Below, piece after piece: positions 45,959-56,604 of a stretch of 64,000 nt of DNA. Position 1 is the stretch's first letter, and each line of letters opens with the position of its first letter. The position numbers and the translations under genes were made by a program. Origin of the DNA: Eggerthellaceae bacterium (GTDB lineage: Bacteria > Actinomycetota > Coriobacteriia > Coriobacteriales > Eggerthellaceae); assembly GCA_022644775.1 (NCBI GenBank), contig JALCHN010000001.1:1-64000 (forward strand), read 5' to 3'. The notes under the pieces were generated by a model. The model did not search any database. It saw nothing but the letters and a program-made list of their open reading frames with translations, and had not been told where the DNA came from.

Positions 45959-47437
45959 TTGCAAAACCGCCGCCGCATGCCCACAATCGATGAAACAGTT
46001 ACTTCGCGCGCACGCGCGCTGCCCGCGGAGTGTCGAGGCGGCCCTGCCGCAGCGCGCGAGGTCCCCGTGCCCGAAGATATCCTCAACCCCACGCAAACGC
46101 CCTCCGTGCCTGCGTCCGCCCGGCGCGTCATCGACGCCTTGGAAGACGCCGGCTTCGAAACGTGGATGGTGGGCGGCTGCGTGCGCGACGCCCTGTTGGG
46201 CCGTCCCATCAACGACATCGACCTCACCTGCGCCGCCCCCTGGCAAGACACCCAGCGGGTCTGCGAGGCAGCGGGCATGCGGACCTTCGAGACGGGCGTG
46301 GCCCACGGCACGCTCACCGTGGAAGCCGACGGCCGCACCTTCGAGGTGACCACCTTCCGCACCGACGGCGCCTATTCCGACGCCCGCCACCCCGACAGCG
46401 TGAGCTTCGTCACCGACATCAGCGAGGACCTTGCCCGCCGCGATTTCACGATGAACGCGATCGCCTTCCACCCCGACCGCGGCCTGCTCGACCCGTTCGG
46501 CGGCAGGGTCGACATCGAGGCCGGCACGATCCGCGCCGTGGGCGACCCCACCCTGCGCTTCCGCGAAGACGCCCTGCGCATCCTGCGCGGCGTGCGTTTC
46601 GCGAGCCAGCTGGGCTTCTCGATCGAGCCGGCCACCGAAGCGGGCATGCTCGACGCGCGCAACCTCCTGCGGAAGGTGTCGGCCGAGCGCGTGTCCCACG
46701 AACTCGACGCGATGCTTCTGGGCGACCACATCCACGACGCGATCATGGCCTACCCGGGCATCCTCGAAACGGTCATACCCGAGCTGGGCCCCATGCGCGG
46801 GCTCGACCAGCTCACCAAGTACCACATCTACGACGTACTCGAGCATTCGGCCTGGGCCTGCCAGCTCATCCCTGCCACGCTCCTTTTGCGCTGGACGGCG
46901 CTCCTGCACGACGTGGGGAAACCGAGCACCTTCTTCACCGACGACAACGGCATCGGTCACTTCTACGGCCATGCCGAAGCCGGCGTCGACATCGCTGCGG
47001 GCGCCCTGAAGCGCCTGAAGAAGAGCCCACGCTTCATCCACGACGTGCGCCTGCTCGTGCGCTACCACGACACGCCGGTGCCGGCCCAACCCAAGTACGT
47101 CAAGCACATGCTGCGGATGTTCGACGGCCGCATCGACCTGGTACGGGCCCTGTGCGACGTGAAGCGGGCCGATTCGGCCGCCCACGCGCCGCGCTACCAG
47201 AGCGGCATCCGCCTAGCCAACGACATCGACGCCTGTCTTGACGAGATCGTCGCCAAAGACGAGGCCTTCACCTTGAACCAGCTCGCCCTGAACGGCAACG
47301 ACATCATCGCCCTGGGCGTGGCCCCCGGCCCCGAAGTGGGCCGCGTGCTCCATGCGGCGCTCGCCGCGGTCATCGACGGCAAGGTGCCCAACGTCCACGA
47401 CGACGTCGCGGCCTACGTGCGCGACCGCCTGCTATAG
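45959..47437 (+). CDS. cca: CCA tRNA nucleotidyltransferase / poly(A) polymerase family
   Basis: WMVGGCVRDALLGRPINDIDLTCAAPW; LEHSAWACQLIPATLLLRWTALLHDVGKP HD motif; exact start uncertain. Confidence 0.9.
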   Translation: MQNRRRMPTIDETVTSRARALPAECRGGPAAAREVPVPEDILNPTQTPSVPASARRVIDALEDAGFETWMVGGCVRDALLGRPINDIDLTCAAPWQDTQRVCEAAGMRTFETGVAHGTLTVEADGRTFEVTTFRTDGAYSDARHPDSVSFVTDISEDLARRDFTMNAIAFHPDRGLLDPFGGRVDIEAGTIRAVGDPTLRFREDALRILRGVRFASQLGFSIEPATEAGMLDARNLLRKVSAERVSHELDAMLLGDHIHDAIMAYPGILETVIPELGPMRGLDQLTKYHIYDVLEHSAWACQLIPATLLLRWTALLHDVGKPSTFFTDDNGIGHFYGHAEAGVDIAAGALKRLKKSPRFIHDVRLLVRYHDTPVPAQPKYVKHMLRMFDGRIDLVRALCDVKRADSAAHAPRYQSGIRLANDIDACLDEIVAKDEAFTLNQLALNGNDIIALGVAPGPEVGRVLHAALAAVIDGKVPNVHDDVAAYVRDRLL

Positions 47438-47525
47438 GCGGGATGCGCGCAGCCGCACGGTCCGCGCGTCCTGCAAGCGGCAAAAGGTCGGCGGGCGCCC
47501 CTGCGCTCGCGCCCGCCCGCGCGCC

Positions 47526-49169
47526 CTACCCCTCGCGGTCGTCGAGCATCTGGCGGGCGTGCGCCAAGGACGCGGCGCTTTCGTCGCCCGAAAGCATACG
47601 GGCGATCTCATGCACGCGCTCTTCGGCGGACAGGCGCACGAGCTGGGTTTCCGGCGCGTCCTCGCCCACCTTGCGCACGAGGTAGTGCACGTCGCCGGCC
47701 ACGGCCACCAGGGCCAAGTGGGTAACCACGATCACCTGATGGGTGCGTGACAAATCGACGAGCACGTCGGCCAGGGCGCGGGCCGTGGCCCCGCCCACGC
47801 CGGCGTCGACCTCGTCGAAGACGAGCGTGTCGACCGCGTCGGACTCCCCGAGCACCACCTTGATCGCGAGCATCACGCGGCTGAGCTCGCCGCCGGAGGC
47901 GATCTTGGCAAGGGGACGGGCCGTCATTTCCAGGCCCGGCTGGAAGAGAAACTCCACCTCGTCGGGGCCCTGCGCGGTCCACTTGGCGCGCGGAAGCTCG
48001 TCGACCGAGCAGACGAGGCGGGCGTGCCCCAGCTCGAGCCGGGCCATCTGGGCCGACACCGCGTCCGAAAAGCCGGGGGCCGCCGCCGCGCGGGCTTCGT
48101 GAAGGGCGGCAGCCGCCCCGGCGAGCACGCCTTCGGCCTCTTCTTGGGTCGCAAGGGCCGCCTGGAGCTTTTCGTCGAAGCCGTCGACCGAGGCGACCGT
48201 GCGGGCGGCTTCGACGTAGGCTTCTTTCACTTCCTTCATCGTGGGGCCCCATTTGCGCATGAGCAGCTGCAGCTCGCCCATGCGGTTCTGCATGGATTCG
48301 AGGTCGGACTCGTCGAAATCGAGCGAATCGCCCCAGGTGCGCACGTCGCGCGCCACGTCTTCGACGATGTAGCCCGCCTCGCGCAGGCTCTGGGCGAGCG
48401 CGCCCAGATCGGCGTCGACGGAAGCCACCCCCTCGAGCAGGGCGACGGCCGACCCGATCGCGTCGATCGCGCCCCCGTCGCCTGCAAGCGCCTCTCGCGC
48501 GCCCTCGACGGCGCGCGAGAGGTCGGCGGCGTTTTCCACTTTGACCACCTGCTGGGAGAGCTCGTCGTACTCGCCGTCGAGCGGATGGACCTCGTCGATG
48601 CGGGCGAGGACGAACCGGGCCTGGTCGACCGCTTGGGCGTCGAGCTGCCCGGCCGCGCGCACCGCCTCGACCGCGCGCGCGGCGTCCTGCGCGTCCTTGA
48701 AGGCTGCGGCGTAGGCGGTCTGCGCTTCGGCGATCGCGTCGTGCGCCCATTCGTCGAGCATGGCGCGGTGGTTGGCCGGCTTCATGAGGCGCTGGTGCTC
48801 GTGCTGGCCGCACAGGTCGATCGTAGCGCCCACCGTGGCGGCGAGCTGTTTGACGCTGGCGATCGAACCGTCGATGCGCACGCGGCTGCGGCCGTCGGCG
48901 CTCACCGTGCGTTCCGCCACGCAGCCTTCCGCCTGCTCCTCTTCCCCGCCGCCGGAAAGCGGGAAGAGGCGGCCTTCGACGCGCAGGCCGTCGGCGCCCT
49001 CCCGCACCATGCCGGCGTCGGCCCGGTCGCCGCCGAGCAGCTTGAGCGACCCGAGCAGGGCCGTCTTGCCGGCGCCCGTTTCGCCCGTGACCACCGTGAG
49101 CCCGCGGGCGGGCGCGAGCGTGGCGTCGCGGATGAGCGCGACATCCTGTACATGCAGCTCGTCGATCAT
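47526..49169 (-). CDS. recN: DNA repair protein RecN
   Basis: MIDELHVQDVALIRDATLAPARGLTVVTGETGAGKTALLGSLKLL; LVFDEVDAGVGGATARALADVL. Confidence 0.96.
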   Translation of the reverse strand: MIDELHVQDVALIRDATLAPARGLTVVTGETGAGKTALLGSLKLLGGDRADAGMVREGADGLRVEGRLFPLSGGGEEEQAEGCVAERTVSADGRSRVRIDGSIASVKQLAATVGATIDLCGQHEHQRLMKPANHRAMLDEWAHDAIAEAQTAYAAAFKDAQDAARAVEAVRAAGQLDAQAVDQARFVLARIDEVHPLDGEYDELSQQVVKVENAADLSRAVEGAREALAGDGGAIDAIGSAVALLEGVASVDADLGALAQSLREAGYIVEDVARDVRTWGDSLDFDESDLESMQNRMGELQLLMRKWGPTMKEVKEAYVEAARTVASVDGFDEKLQAALATQEEAEGVLAGAAAALHEARAAAAPGFSDAVSAQMARLELGHARLVCSVDELPRAKWTAQGPDEVEFLFQPGLEMTARPLAKIASGGELSRVMLAIKVVLGESDAVDTLVFDEVDAGVGGATARALADVLVDLSRTHQVIVVTHLALVAVAGDVHYLVRKVGEDAPETQLVRLSAEERVHEIARMLSGDESAASLAHARQMLDDREG

Positions 49170-49322
49170 GGGCGCTCCTTTGCAAAGCCGGGTTCGAACA
49201 CGAACAAGTGTACCATTTCGCTCGTGCGGGAAAAGCTTCTGAACGCATGAGCGCAAACCTAGCGAAAACCTATCGCCGCCTGCGGTATGCTGTGCGCACA
49301 CGCGTATGAAAGGGAGGCGCCC

Positions 49323-49805
49323 ATGAGGGCATTGCTGCAGTGCGCATCGCACGCACAGGTAACCATCAACGACGGCACGACGGGAACGTTCGACGGCATG
49401 ATCGCCGGCGACCCCGCCCGCTCGATCGACCGCGGGCTCGTGATCTTTCTGGGCGTGGGCCAAGACGACGGCGAAGCCGAAGCGGAAAAGCTCTGGCGCA
49501 AGATTTCCAAACTGCGCATCTTCGCCGACGATGCCGGCAAGACCAACCTGTCCCTTTCGGCCATCGGCGGCAGCGTCTTGATCGTGTCGCAGTTCACCCT
49601 CTACGCCGACTGCAAGCGCGGCAACCGCCCGAGCTTCACGGCCGCCGGCGACCCCGCCCTCGCCCGCACCCTCTACCGGCGCTTCGTCGAGCTCGCGCAA
49701 GCGGACGTCGAGACGGTCGCCGTAGGGGAATTCGGCGCCGACATGAGCGTGTCGCTCGTCAACGAAGGCCCCTTCACCGTCTGGCTCGACACCGACGCCC
49801 TCTAG
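49323..49805 (+). CDS. dtd: D-aminoacyl-tRNA deacylase
   Basis: MRALLQCASHAQVTIND...VSQFTLYADCKRGNRPSFTAA. Confidence 0.95.
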   Translation: MRALLQCASHAQVTINDGTTGTFDGMIAGDPARSIDRGLVIFLGVGQDDGEAEAEKLWRKISKLRIFADDAGKTNLSLSAIGGSVLIVSQFTLYADCKRGNRPSFTAAGDPALARTLYRRFVELAQADVETVAVGEFGADMSVSLVNEGPFTVWLDTDAL

Positions 49806-49875
49806 CCAGCGCCCGGGCCTTAAGGCCCGCACCCATTCACCCCACCAGCATGCGCCCCGCGCAAAGGACCCAAGG

Positions 49876-50859
49876 ATGATCTTCTACTTCACGGGAACGG
49901 GCAATTCGTTCGCCGCCGCCCACACCATCGCCGAAATCACCCACGACGAGCTCGTCGACATCGGCGAATCCTACCGCATGGGCCGATTCAGCTTCCGCGT
50001 GGAGCAGGGCGAGACGCTGGGGTTCGTCTTCCCCGTCTACGACCGCGCCGTCCCCCGCATCGTAGCCGACTTCATCGACTGGCTCGCCTTCATCACGCCC
50101 AACGGCAACCCCTTCGTGCCCGGCTACTGCTTCTGCGCGATCACCTGCGGGGAGGCGGTGGGCAACGCGGCCAAGGAGCTCGCCCGCACGCTCAAGGCCG
50201 CCCTCAACATCCGCCTCGACGCCTCGTATTCGATCGAGGACGTCGACAACTGCATCATCAAGCGCTCGCCGGGTTCGCCGGAAGCGCGCCGCATGAAGAA
50301 CCACGCCGCCCACCGGCAGGCCCGGTCGGTGGCCTTTTCGGTGAACGCCAAGCGCATGGGCAGCATGGAGAAGAAGGGCGCCCTGAGCGCGGCCGCCGGC
50401 GCGCTCGCCGCCCTTGGCTCGCGCAAGATCGACATCGCGCCCTTCACCGTCGACCGCACGGCCTGCGTGGGCTGCGGCACCTGCGCGCGCCTGTGCCCCA
50501 CCCGCACCGTGACGATCGAGGACGGGGCCCCGCGCTGGGACGGCGAGCGCTGCACCCTGTGCTTGGCCTGTCTGCAGCGCTGTCCGACCTTCGCGATCGA
50601 CTATGGCGCGCGCACCGCCGACCGCGACCGGTACGTGAACCCCGTCTTCAAGCGCACACCCACCCGCCTGTCGGCGCTTGCCGCGAGCGTGGACATGACC
50701 GTCCCCGACCCCGACGACGTCGTGCGCCAGGGCGAATACGAGGAGCCCGACGTCGACGAACCGAGCGATGCGGCCCTTTCGGCCTTCGCTCTGCCAGCGG
50801 AAGCCGATGCGGGCGAGGGCAAGAAAAAAGCGGCCGAACCCGACCGCTTGGAAGGCTAG
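49876..50859 (+). CDS. EFR1-type flavodoxin-like/ferredoxin fusion protein
   Basis: MIFYFTGTGNSFAAA; CVGCGTCARLCP and CTLCLACLQRCP. Confidence 0.88.
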   Translation: MIFYFTGTGNSFAAAHTIAEITHDELVDIGESYRMGRFSFRVEQGETLGFVFPVYDRAVPRIVADFIDWLAFITPNGNPFVPGYCFCAITCGEAVGNAAKELARTLKAALNIRLDASYSIEDVDNCIIKRSPGSPEARRMKNHAAHRQARSVAFSVNAKRMGSMEKKGALSAAAGALAALGSRKIDIAPFTVDRTACVGCGTCARLCPTRTVTIEDGAPRWDGERCTLCLACLQRCPTFAIDYGARTADRDRYVNPVFKRTPTRLSALAASVDMTVPDPDDVVRQGEYEEPDVDEPSDAALSAFALPAEADAGEGKKKAAEPDRLEG

Positions 50860-51284
50860 CCCGCTTGCGGGACCCGCACCCGCTTGCGCACCATGTCGTC
50901 GACCGACACGCTGTCGACGTAGCTTTCTATCGTGCGGTCGAGCCCGGTCCAGAAATCGACCGTCTCGCATTCGCCGCGCATGGGGCAGATGCCCGCACCC
51001 TCTTCCAAACAGGCGACGGTGGCCATGCTGCCCTCGCTCGCCCGCAGGATGTCGCCGGCTGTGATGTCGGTCGCCGGCCGCGACAGGCTATAGCCGCCGT
51101 GGGCGCCGCGCGTGCTGCGCAGGACGCCGTAGCGGGTGAGCTGGCCGGCGAGCTGTTCCATATATTTCACCGAAATGCCCGTGCGCTGAGCCGATTCGCG
51201 CAGCGCCACCGGCCCCTCTTCGGCATGTTCGGCAATGTCGATGACCATGCGCAGCGCGTAGCGCCCTTTCGTGGAAATCTTCAT
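50856..51284 (-). CDS. Rrf2 family transcriptional regulator with conserved cysteines
   Basis: MKISTKGRYALRMVIDIAEHAEEGPVALRESAQRTGISVKYMEQLAGQL; ACLEEGAGICPMRGEC. Confidence 0.93.
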   Translation of the reverse strand: MKISTKGRYALRMVIDIAEHAEEGPVALRESAQRTGISVKYMEQLAGQLTRYGVLRSTRGAHGGYSLSRPATDITAGDILRASEGSMATVACLEEGAGICPMRGECETVDFWTGLDRTIESYVDSVSVDDMVRKRVRVPQAG

Positions 51285-51596
51285 GCGAGGTCCTTTCGCT
51301 CGTTTTGTTGAAAGTATCGCACAGCTTCGCCTCTACCGGCAGGAATTCCCAGTAAATGATTAGGAATTGTAAGTTTCCAGGATGAAACTCCTGCGCAGGG
51401 ACGCTGCAAGCGGAGCAGAAAAGCGAAAGAAGCACGTCGCGGCCCCCTGAGGGGCGCTCGCGTGCCGCCCCCGCCCCGCTTCCGCGCCGCGCACGCGCCC
51501 TGCGCGCGCCCCTTCCGCGCGCTTTACGAGGTCGCAATTTCATGGATGTTCCGTCGAAGAGATATGGCTTGCCCTCGAGCGGGTACTATGCATCTA

Positions 51597-53224
51597 TGAC
51601 TTCCAATCGACACCCCGTGCTCTCCGCCCGCTGGTTCCACCTTCTCGTGCTAGCGGTCGGCGCCGTCTACCTTCTTTCCGGCGCCTTCCACGACAACATC
51701 TGGTTCGACGAAAGCTACTCGGTGGCGATCGCCAACTACTCCTTCCCTGAAATCTGGCACATCACTTCAGGCGACGTGCATCCGCCCCTCTACTACTGGG
51801 CCCTGCACGTGATCCACCTCTTCGGCGGCGACGTGACCGCCTACCGCGTCTTCACCGCCTTGGGGTCGGTGGCCATGGCCGCCATCGGCTTCACCCACCT
51901 GCGCCGCGACTTCGGCTGGCGCATCGGCCTGCTCTTCAGCGTGATTGCCCTTTTCACGCCCTACGTGTCCTTCATCGCCATCGAAGTGCGCATGTACGCC
52001 TGGGCGTCGTGCCTGATCATGCTCACCTTCGTCTACGGCCTGCGCATCATCCGCGCCAAGCCCGCGCCCGGCGGCGCGCGCGACGTACCCGTCTCAACCT
52101 GGGTCCTGTTCGCCGTCTGCTCGCTCGCTTCGGCCTACCTGCATTACTTCGCCGTGATGTCGGCCTTCATCATCAACCTCGAGGTGCTCGTCTGCCTGTT
52201 GGCCAGACGGCGCGAGCGCGGCGCCGACCTCAAGGCCTTCGTCATCCAGGCCGCCGCCCAGGTCGCCCTCTACGCGCCCTGGCTCGTGTCCTTCGTCTCC
52301 CAGCTCGGCGTGGTTTCGAACACCTACTGGCTCAATTTCGAATTCCCCGGCACGCTCATCTCGCTCGCGCGCTACCCCTTCATCACGATGCAGATCGACT
52401 TCGCCTGGAAGGGCGATTACGGCATCGTCGCACACATCGCCGTCTGGGTCCTCATCGTCTGCGCGAGCATCCTGCTCGCCGCCCTCGTCTACCAGGTCGT
52501 CAAAGCAATCCGCGCCCACAAGCGCCGCTCGCCACATACGCACGCGCGCAACCCCCTCGCCCGCTTCGGCTCCTGGCTCGTTAGCCCGGCGGTCCTTCCC
52601 GCCTTCCTGGGCATTTCGGTCTACCTGGGCCTGTTCGCCCTTTCGGGTCTCGCGTCCGCGCTCATGCACTCTTTCATGGTCTACTTCCGCTACGTGTTCA
52701 TCGGCATCGGGCCCTTCCTGTTCGGCATCGTCATAATCCTGCGCCGCGTCGATTCGAACACGCTCACCGCTTCTGCCTGCGCCGTGCTCATGAGCATGTC
52801 GCTCGTGGGCCAGGCCCTCATCCTGCAGGACGACTACTCCAGCCAGAACCGCGAGCTCTTCCAGTACATGCAGGCCAACATCGGCGCCGACGACCTCGTG
52901 ATCTCGAGCGACATCGGCATCGAAGGCGTCACGTCCGTCGAGCTGCCCGACATCCCCCAGTACTACATGGAATGGCAGAAGGGCAACTGGGATCTGGCCT
53001 ACTCCTGCTACGAGCCCACGCTGCGCATCGTCCACAGCTGGGAAGAGGTCCTGAACGACTATCACGGCTACTTCTGGGTGCTCGGCCAATCGACCGACGC
53101 CGTGCCCCCGCGCGACGTCGATGACCTCCAGGCCAAAGACGGCATCTCTTTAATCGACACCCAGCAGTTCTACCGCCCCTACGAGCGCGGCTACTACACG
53201 ATCGCCCTCATGTACAAGGAATAG
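51597..53224 (+). CDS. GT-C / family 39-like membrane glycosyltransferase
   Basis: IWFDESYSVAIANYSFPEIWHITSGDVHPPLYYWALHVIHLFGGD; many TM helices; internal ATG at 51597 preferred. Confidence 0.8.
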
Positions 53225-53379
53225 GAAGCGCTCAGCACTAAACAGAAACCCGAGCCCATCTGGTCGGATTTCTCGGTTACCTGAACCACCAGACGGGCGT
53301 TTGAACAGGGCACGAAGCACCATGGACCGTGAGCGCCGTCTGCGCCTTGCGGCTCATGCGATTTCATTAATCATTTATT

Positions 53380-53398
53380 AGTAAAGATTATCATTATT
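53380..53398. promoter_or_regulatory. Fur/PerR-like box upstream of rubrerythrin
   Basis: minus strand AATAATGATAATCTTTACT, 15/19 to GATAATGATAATCATTATC. Confidence 0.4.
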
Positions 53399-53439
53399 GC
53401 AGGATTTTTCCTCCCCCACCAGAATAGAATATTTCTCCT

Positions 53440-53520
53440 TATTGATATAGCTTATCAATAGCGATAGTGAGGAGGCTATCGCATCGCAGACGGCGTTCGA
53501 TCTCTGCAGCATCGAACGCC
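53440..53520 (+). promoter_or_regulatory. three tandem hairpins/dyads in rubrerythrin leader
   Basis: TATTGATA-tagct-TATCAATA (53440-53460), GCGATAG-tgaggagg-CTATCGC (53461-53482), GGCGTTCGAT-ctctgcagc-ATCGAACGCC (53492-53520). Confidence 0.6.
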
Positions 53521-53541
53521 GCAGACACATGAGGAGGAGTC

Positions 53542-54312
53542 ATGTCCGAACTTTCACGCCGCGACTTCATGAAAGGTGCCGTCGTAGGCACCGCCGCCAT
53601 TTCAGCTGCCGGTCTCTTTGCCGGATGCGCACCGAAGTCGTCCGCATCATCGAGCTCTTCGACAGGCAGCTCGAGCAGCGCGACGACGAGCACCGCTTCG
53701 TACGTGCTCGACCCGAAAACCATGCCCGATGCAAGCACCGGGCACAACTTCGACGTCGCCCCTGAAAGCAAAACGACGGTCGGCACCACACTTGAGAACC
53801 TGAAGTCGGCCATCGTTGGCGAAACAGCGGCTACGACCAAGTACGCCACCTGGGCACAGGCCGCTGAAAAGGAAGGCTTCCCCGAGCTCAAACGCCTGTT
53901 CTCCTGCACGTCCGACGCCGAGAAGATTCATATCGAGCTTGAATACGCCCTGGCCAGCAAGCTGGACCCCAGCTATCAGAAGCCGGCAATCCCCGAAGTG
54001 CCCACGTACACGAGCGGCACCAACCTCATCGAGGCAGCCAACGGCGAGATTTACGAAACGTCGGATATGTATCCTTCGTTCATCAAGGCCGCACAAGCCG
54101 AAGGAAACAGCGAAGCCGTGCAGATATTCACGCGTGCCAAGCTAGCTGAAGCCTATCATGCCGAACGATATCTGAACGCCTACTCCATGATCGATACGCC
54201 GAGCGACGAGACCTACTATCTCTGCCCCGTGTGCGGCTACATTCACAAGGGCGAGGACTTCACGGCGTGCCCCATTTGCCTGACCCCCAAGGCTTCTTTC
54301 AAGGCCTACTAG
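53542..54312 (+). CDS. rubrerythrin with Tat signal and lipobox (extracytoplasmic lipoprotein)
   Basis: MSELSRRDFMKGAVVGTAAISAAGLFAGCAPKSSASSSSS; ferritin-like helices; C-terminal CPVCGYIHKGEDFTACPIC. Confidence 0.92.
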   Translation: MSELSRRDFMKGAVVGTAAISAAGLFAGCAPKSSASSSSSTGSSSSATTSTASYVLDPKTMPDASTGHNFDVAPESKTTVGTTLENLKSAIVGETAATTKYATWAQAAEKEGFPELKRLFSCTSDAEKIHIELEYALASKLDPSYQKPAIPEVPTYTSGTNLIEAANGEIYETSDMYPSFIKAAQAEGNSEAVQIFTRAKLAEAYHAERYLNAYSMIDTPSDETYYLCPVCGYIHKGEDFTACPICLTPKASFKAY

Positions 54313-54349
54313 AATCCTCTTCCCCCACCGATCCTTTCCTTCCTTGTCG

Positions 54350-54390
54350 GAACGGCCGCGCACTCATCTGAGAGCGCGGCCGTTCTCTTT
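54350..54390. terminator. bidirectional terminator
   Basis: GAACGGCCGCGC actcatctgaga GCGCGGCCGTTC TCTTT. Confidence 0.75.
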
Positions 54391-54447
54391 GTCTGAAAGC
54401 GCGGAGGCTGCCTGCTTGCTTGCAGCTTCCCGAAAGCGCGGGAGCGA

Positions 54448-56574
54448 TTACTTGCGCTTGCGCCTGCCGAAGTCACTTCCCTTGCGAGCGCTCTTGCGCA
54501 GATCGGCGAGCGCGCTTTCCTCGGTCGACCCTTCCACCTGGGCGCGGAGCTTGACCACCTGGTCGCGCAGGGCGGCGGCGCGTTCGAAGTCCATGTCGGC
54601 CGACGCCTGGCGCATCTCCTCTTCCATCGAGGCCACCACGCGGTTCACTTCCGAACGCGACAGGTTCGCGAGCTCCCGGTTCACGTCCTCGGCCGAACGG
54701 TCGCCGGCATCCTGCTGCACGTAGTCGAGGATGTCGTTGACGTCCTTCTTGATCGTCTTCGGCACGATCCCGTGCTCTTCGTTGTAGGCCATCTGGATGC
54801 TGCGGCGGCGCTCGGTTTCGGTGATAGCCAGGTCCATCGAATCGGTGCGCTTGTCGGCGTACATGATCACCTGGCCGTGCGCGTTGCGGGCCGCGCGGCC
54901 GATCGTCTGGATGAGCGAGCGGTAGTTGCGCAGGAAGCCTTCCTTGTCGGCATCGAGGATCGCCACCAGGCTCACCTCGGGAAGGTCGAGCCCCTCGCGC
55001 AGCAGGTTGATGCCCACGAGCACGTCGAACTTGCCCAGGCGCAGGTCGCGCAGGATGTCAACGCGGTCGAGCGTGGCGATGTCGGAATGCATGTAGTTGG
55101 CCCGGATGCCCTCGTCGAGCAGGTGGTCGGTGAGGTCTTCGGCCATCTTCTTGGTAAGGGTGGTGATCAACGTGCGCTCGTGGCGCTCGGCCCGCATGCG
55201 CGCCTCGTCGATGATGTCGTCGATCTGGCTGGCCGTGGGACGGACGATGATTTCAGGGTCGAGCAGGCCCGTGGGGCGGATGATCTGCTCGACGCGGTTC
55301 TCGCTCACGCGCTTCTCGTAGTCGCCCGGCGTGGCGCTCACGTAGACGAACTGGGGGATGCGCTCCTCGAACTCGTCAAAGCGCAGGGGCCGGTTGTCCA
55401 GGCAGCTGGGCAGGCGGAAGCCGTGCTCGGCCAGCGTCACCTTGCGGCTGCGGTCGCCTTCGTGCATGCCGCGCACCTGCGGCACCGTCACGTGGCTCTC
55501 GTCGATCATGCAGACGAAGTCTTTGGGGAAGTAGTCGAGCAGGGTGTAGGGCGGTTCGCCGGGGGCGCGCCCATCGAGGTGGCGGCTGTAGTTTTCGATG
55601 CCGCTGCAGAAGCCCATGGTCTCCATCATTTCCAAATCGTAGGACACGCGCATCTCGAGGCGCTCGGCCTCGAGCAGTTTGCCCTCTTCCTTGAACTGGG
55701 CCAGGCGCTCGCGCAGCTCCTCGCGGATCGTCTTGATCGCGTGGTCCATCTTGGGCTTGGCCGTCACGTAATGGGACGCCGGCCAGATGGGCAAGGCCTC
55801 GTATTCGTTGACCACGTGGCCGGTGACGTTGTCGACTTCGGTGATCGATTCGATTTCGTCGCCGAAGAACTCCACCCGCACCGGGTTGTCGGCGTAGGGC
55901 GGGAAGACGTCGAGCGCGTCGCCGCGCACACGGAAAGTGCCGCGCGTCATCTCGTAGTCGTTGCGGTCGTACTGGATGTCGATGAGCTCGCGGATCACGT
56001 CGTCGCGCTCGGCGGGCTTGCCCTTGTCCAAGAACACCGCCATGCCCGCGTAGTCCATGGGGCTGCCGATACCGTAGATGCAGCTCACCGAAGCCACCAC
56101 GATCACGTCGCGGCGCGAAAGCAGGGCGCTCGTGGCCGCATGGCGCAGCTTCTCGACCTCTTCGTTGATCGAGGCGTCCTTTTCGATGAAGGTGTCGGTC
56201 TGGGGCACGTAGGCTTCGGGCTGGTAGTAGTCGTAGTAGGACACGAAGTAGACCACGGCGTTGTCGGGGAAGAACTCGCGCAGCTCGGCGGCCACCTGGG
56301 CCGCGAGCGTTTTATTGGGCTCGAGCACGAGGGTGGGCCGCTGCACGGCCTCGATCGTCTTCGCCATCGTGAAGGTCTTGCCCGACCCGGTCACGCCCAG
56401 AAGCGTCTGGTAGCGCAGGCCCTCTTCGATCCCGTGCGCCAGGCTCGCGATCGCCTGGGGCTGGTCGCCGGTGGGCTCGAAGGGCGCGACCACCTTGAAG
56501 GGCTGCGAGGACAGGCGCACTTCGGGCAGCTTGCCCTCCATTTCTGCCCCGTCGATATTCGAAAGATGCGGCAT
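54448..56574 (-). CDS. uvrB: excinuclease ABC subunit B
   Basis: [41 protein letters not shown]-terminal UVR motif. Confidence 0.98.
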   Translation of the reverse strand: MPHLSNIDGAEMEGKLPEVRLSSQPFKVVAPFEPTGDQPQAIASLAHGIEEGLRYQTLLGVTGSGKTFTMAKTIEAVQRPTLVLEPNKTLAAQVAAELREFFPDNAVVYFVSYYDYYQPEAYVPQTDTFIEKDASINEEVEKLRHAATSALLSRRDVIVVASVSCIYGIGSPMDYAGMAVFLDKGKPAERDDVIRELIDIQYDRNDYEMTRGTFRVRGDALDVFPPYADNPVRVEFFGDEIESITEVDNVTGHVVNEYEALPIWPASHYVTAKPKMDHAIKTIREELRERLAQFKEEGKLLEAERLEMRVSYDLEMMETMGFCSGIENYSRHLDGRAPGEPPYTLLDYFPKDFVCMIDESHVTVPQVRGMHEGDRSRKVTLAEHGFRLPSCLDNRPLRFDEFEERIPQFVYVSATPGDYEKRVSENRVEQIIRPTGLLDPEIIVRPTASQIDDIIDEARMRAERHERTLITTLTKKMAEDLTDHLLDEGIRANYMHSDIATLDRVDILRDLRLGKFDVLVGINLLREGLDLPEVSLVAILDADKEGFLRNYRSLIQTIGRAARNAHGQVIMYADKRTDSMDLAITETERRRSIQMAYNEEHGIVPKTIKKDVNDILDYVQQDAGDRSAEDVNRELANLSRSEVNRVVASMEEEMRQASADMDFERAAALRDQVVKLRAQVEGSTEESALADLRKSARKGSDFGRRKRK

Positions 56575-56604
56575 AGGTGCCTCCTCGTGGCTCTCACCGC
56601 AGAA

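Noticed and set aside
46030-47241. 403-aa ORF overlapping cca in another frame
   Set aside because: Arg/Pro/His-rich out-of-frame translation; the cca frame carries the real motifs
53439-53909. 156-aa minus ORF over the rubrerythrin leader
   Set aside because: Antisense to a confident Tat-lipoprotein start; no recognisable domain
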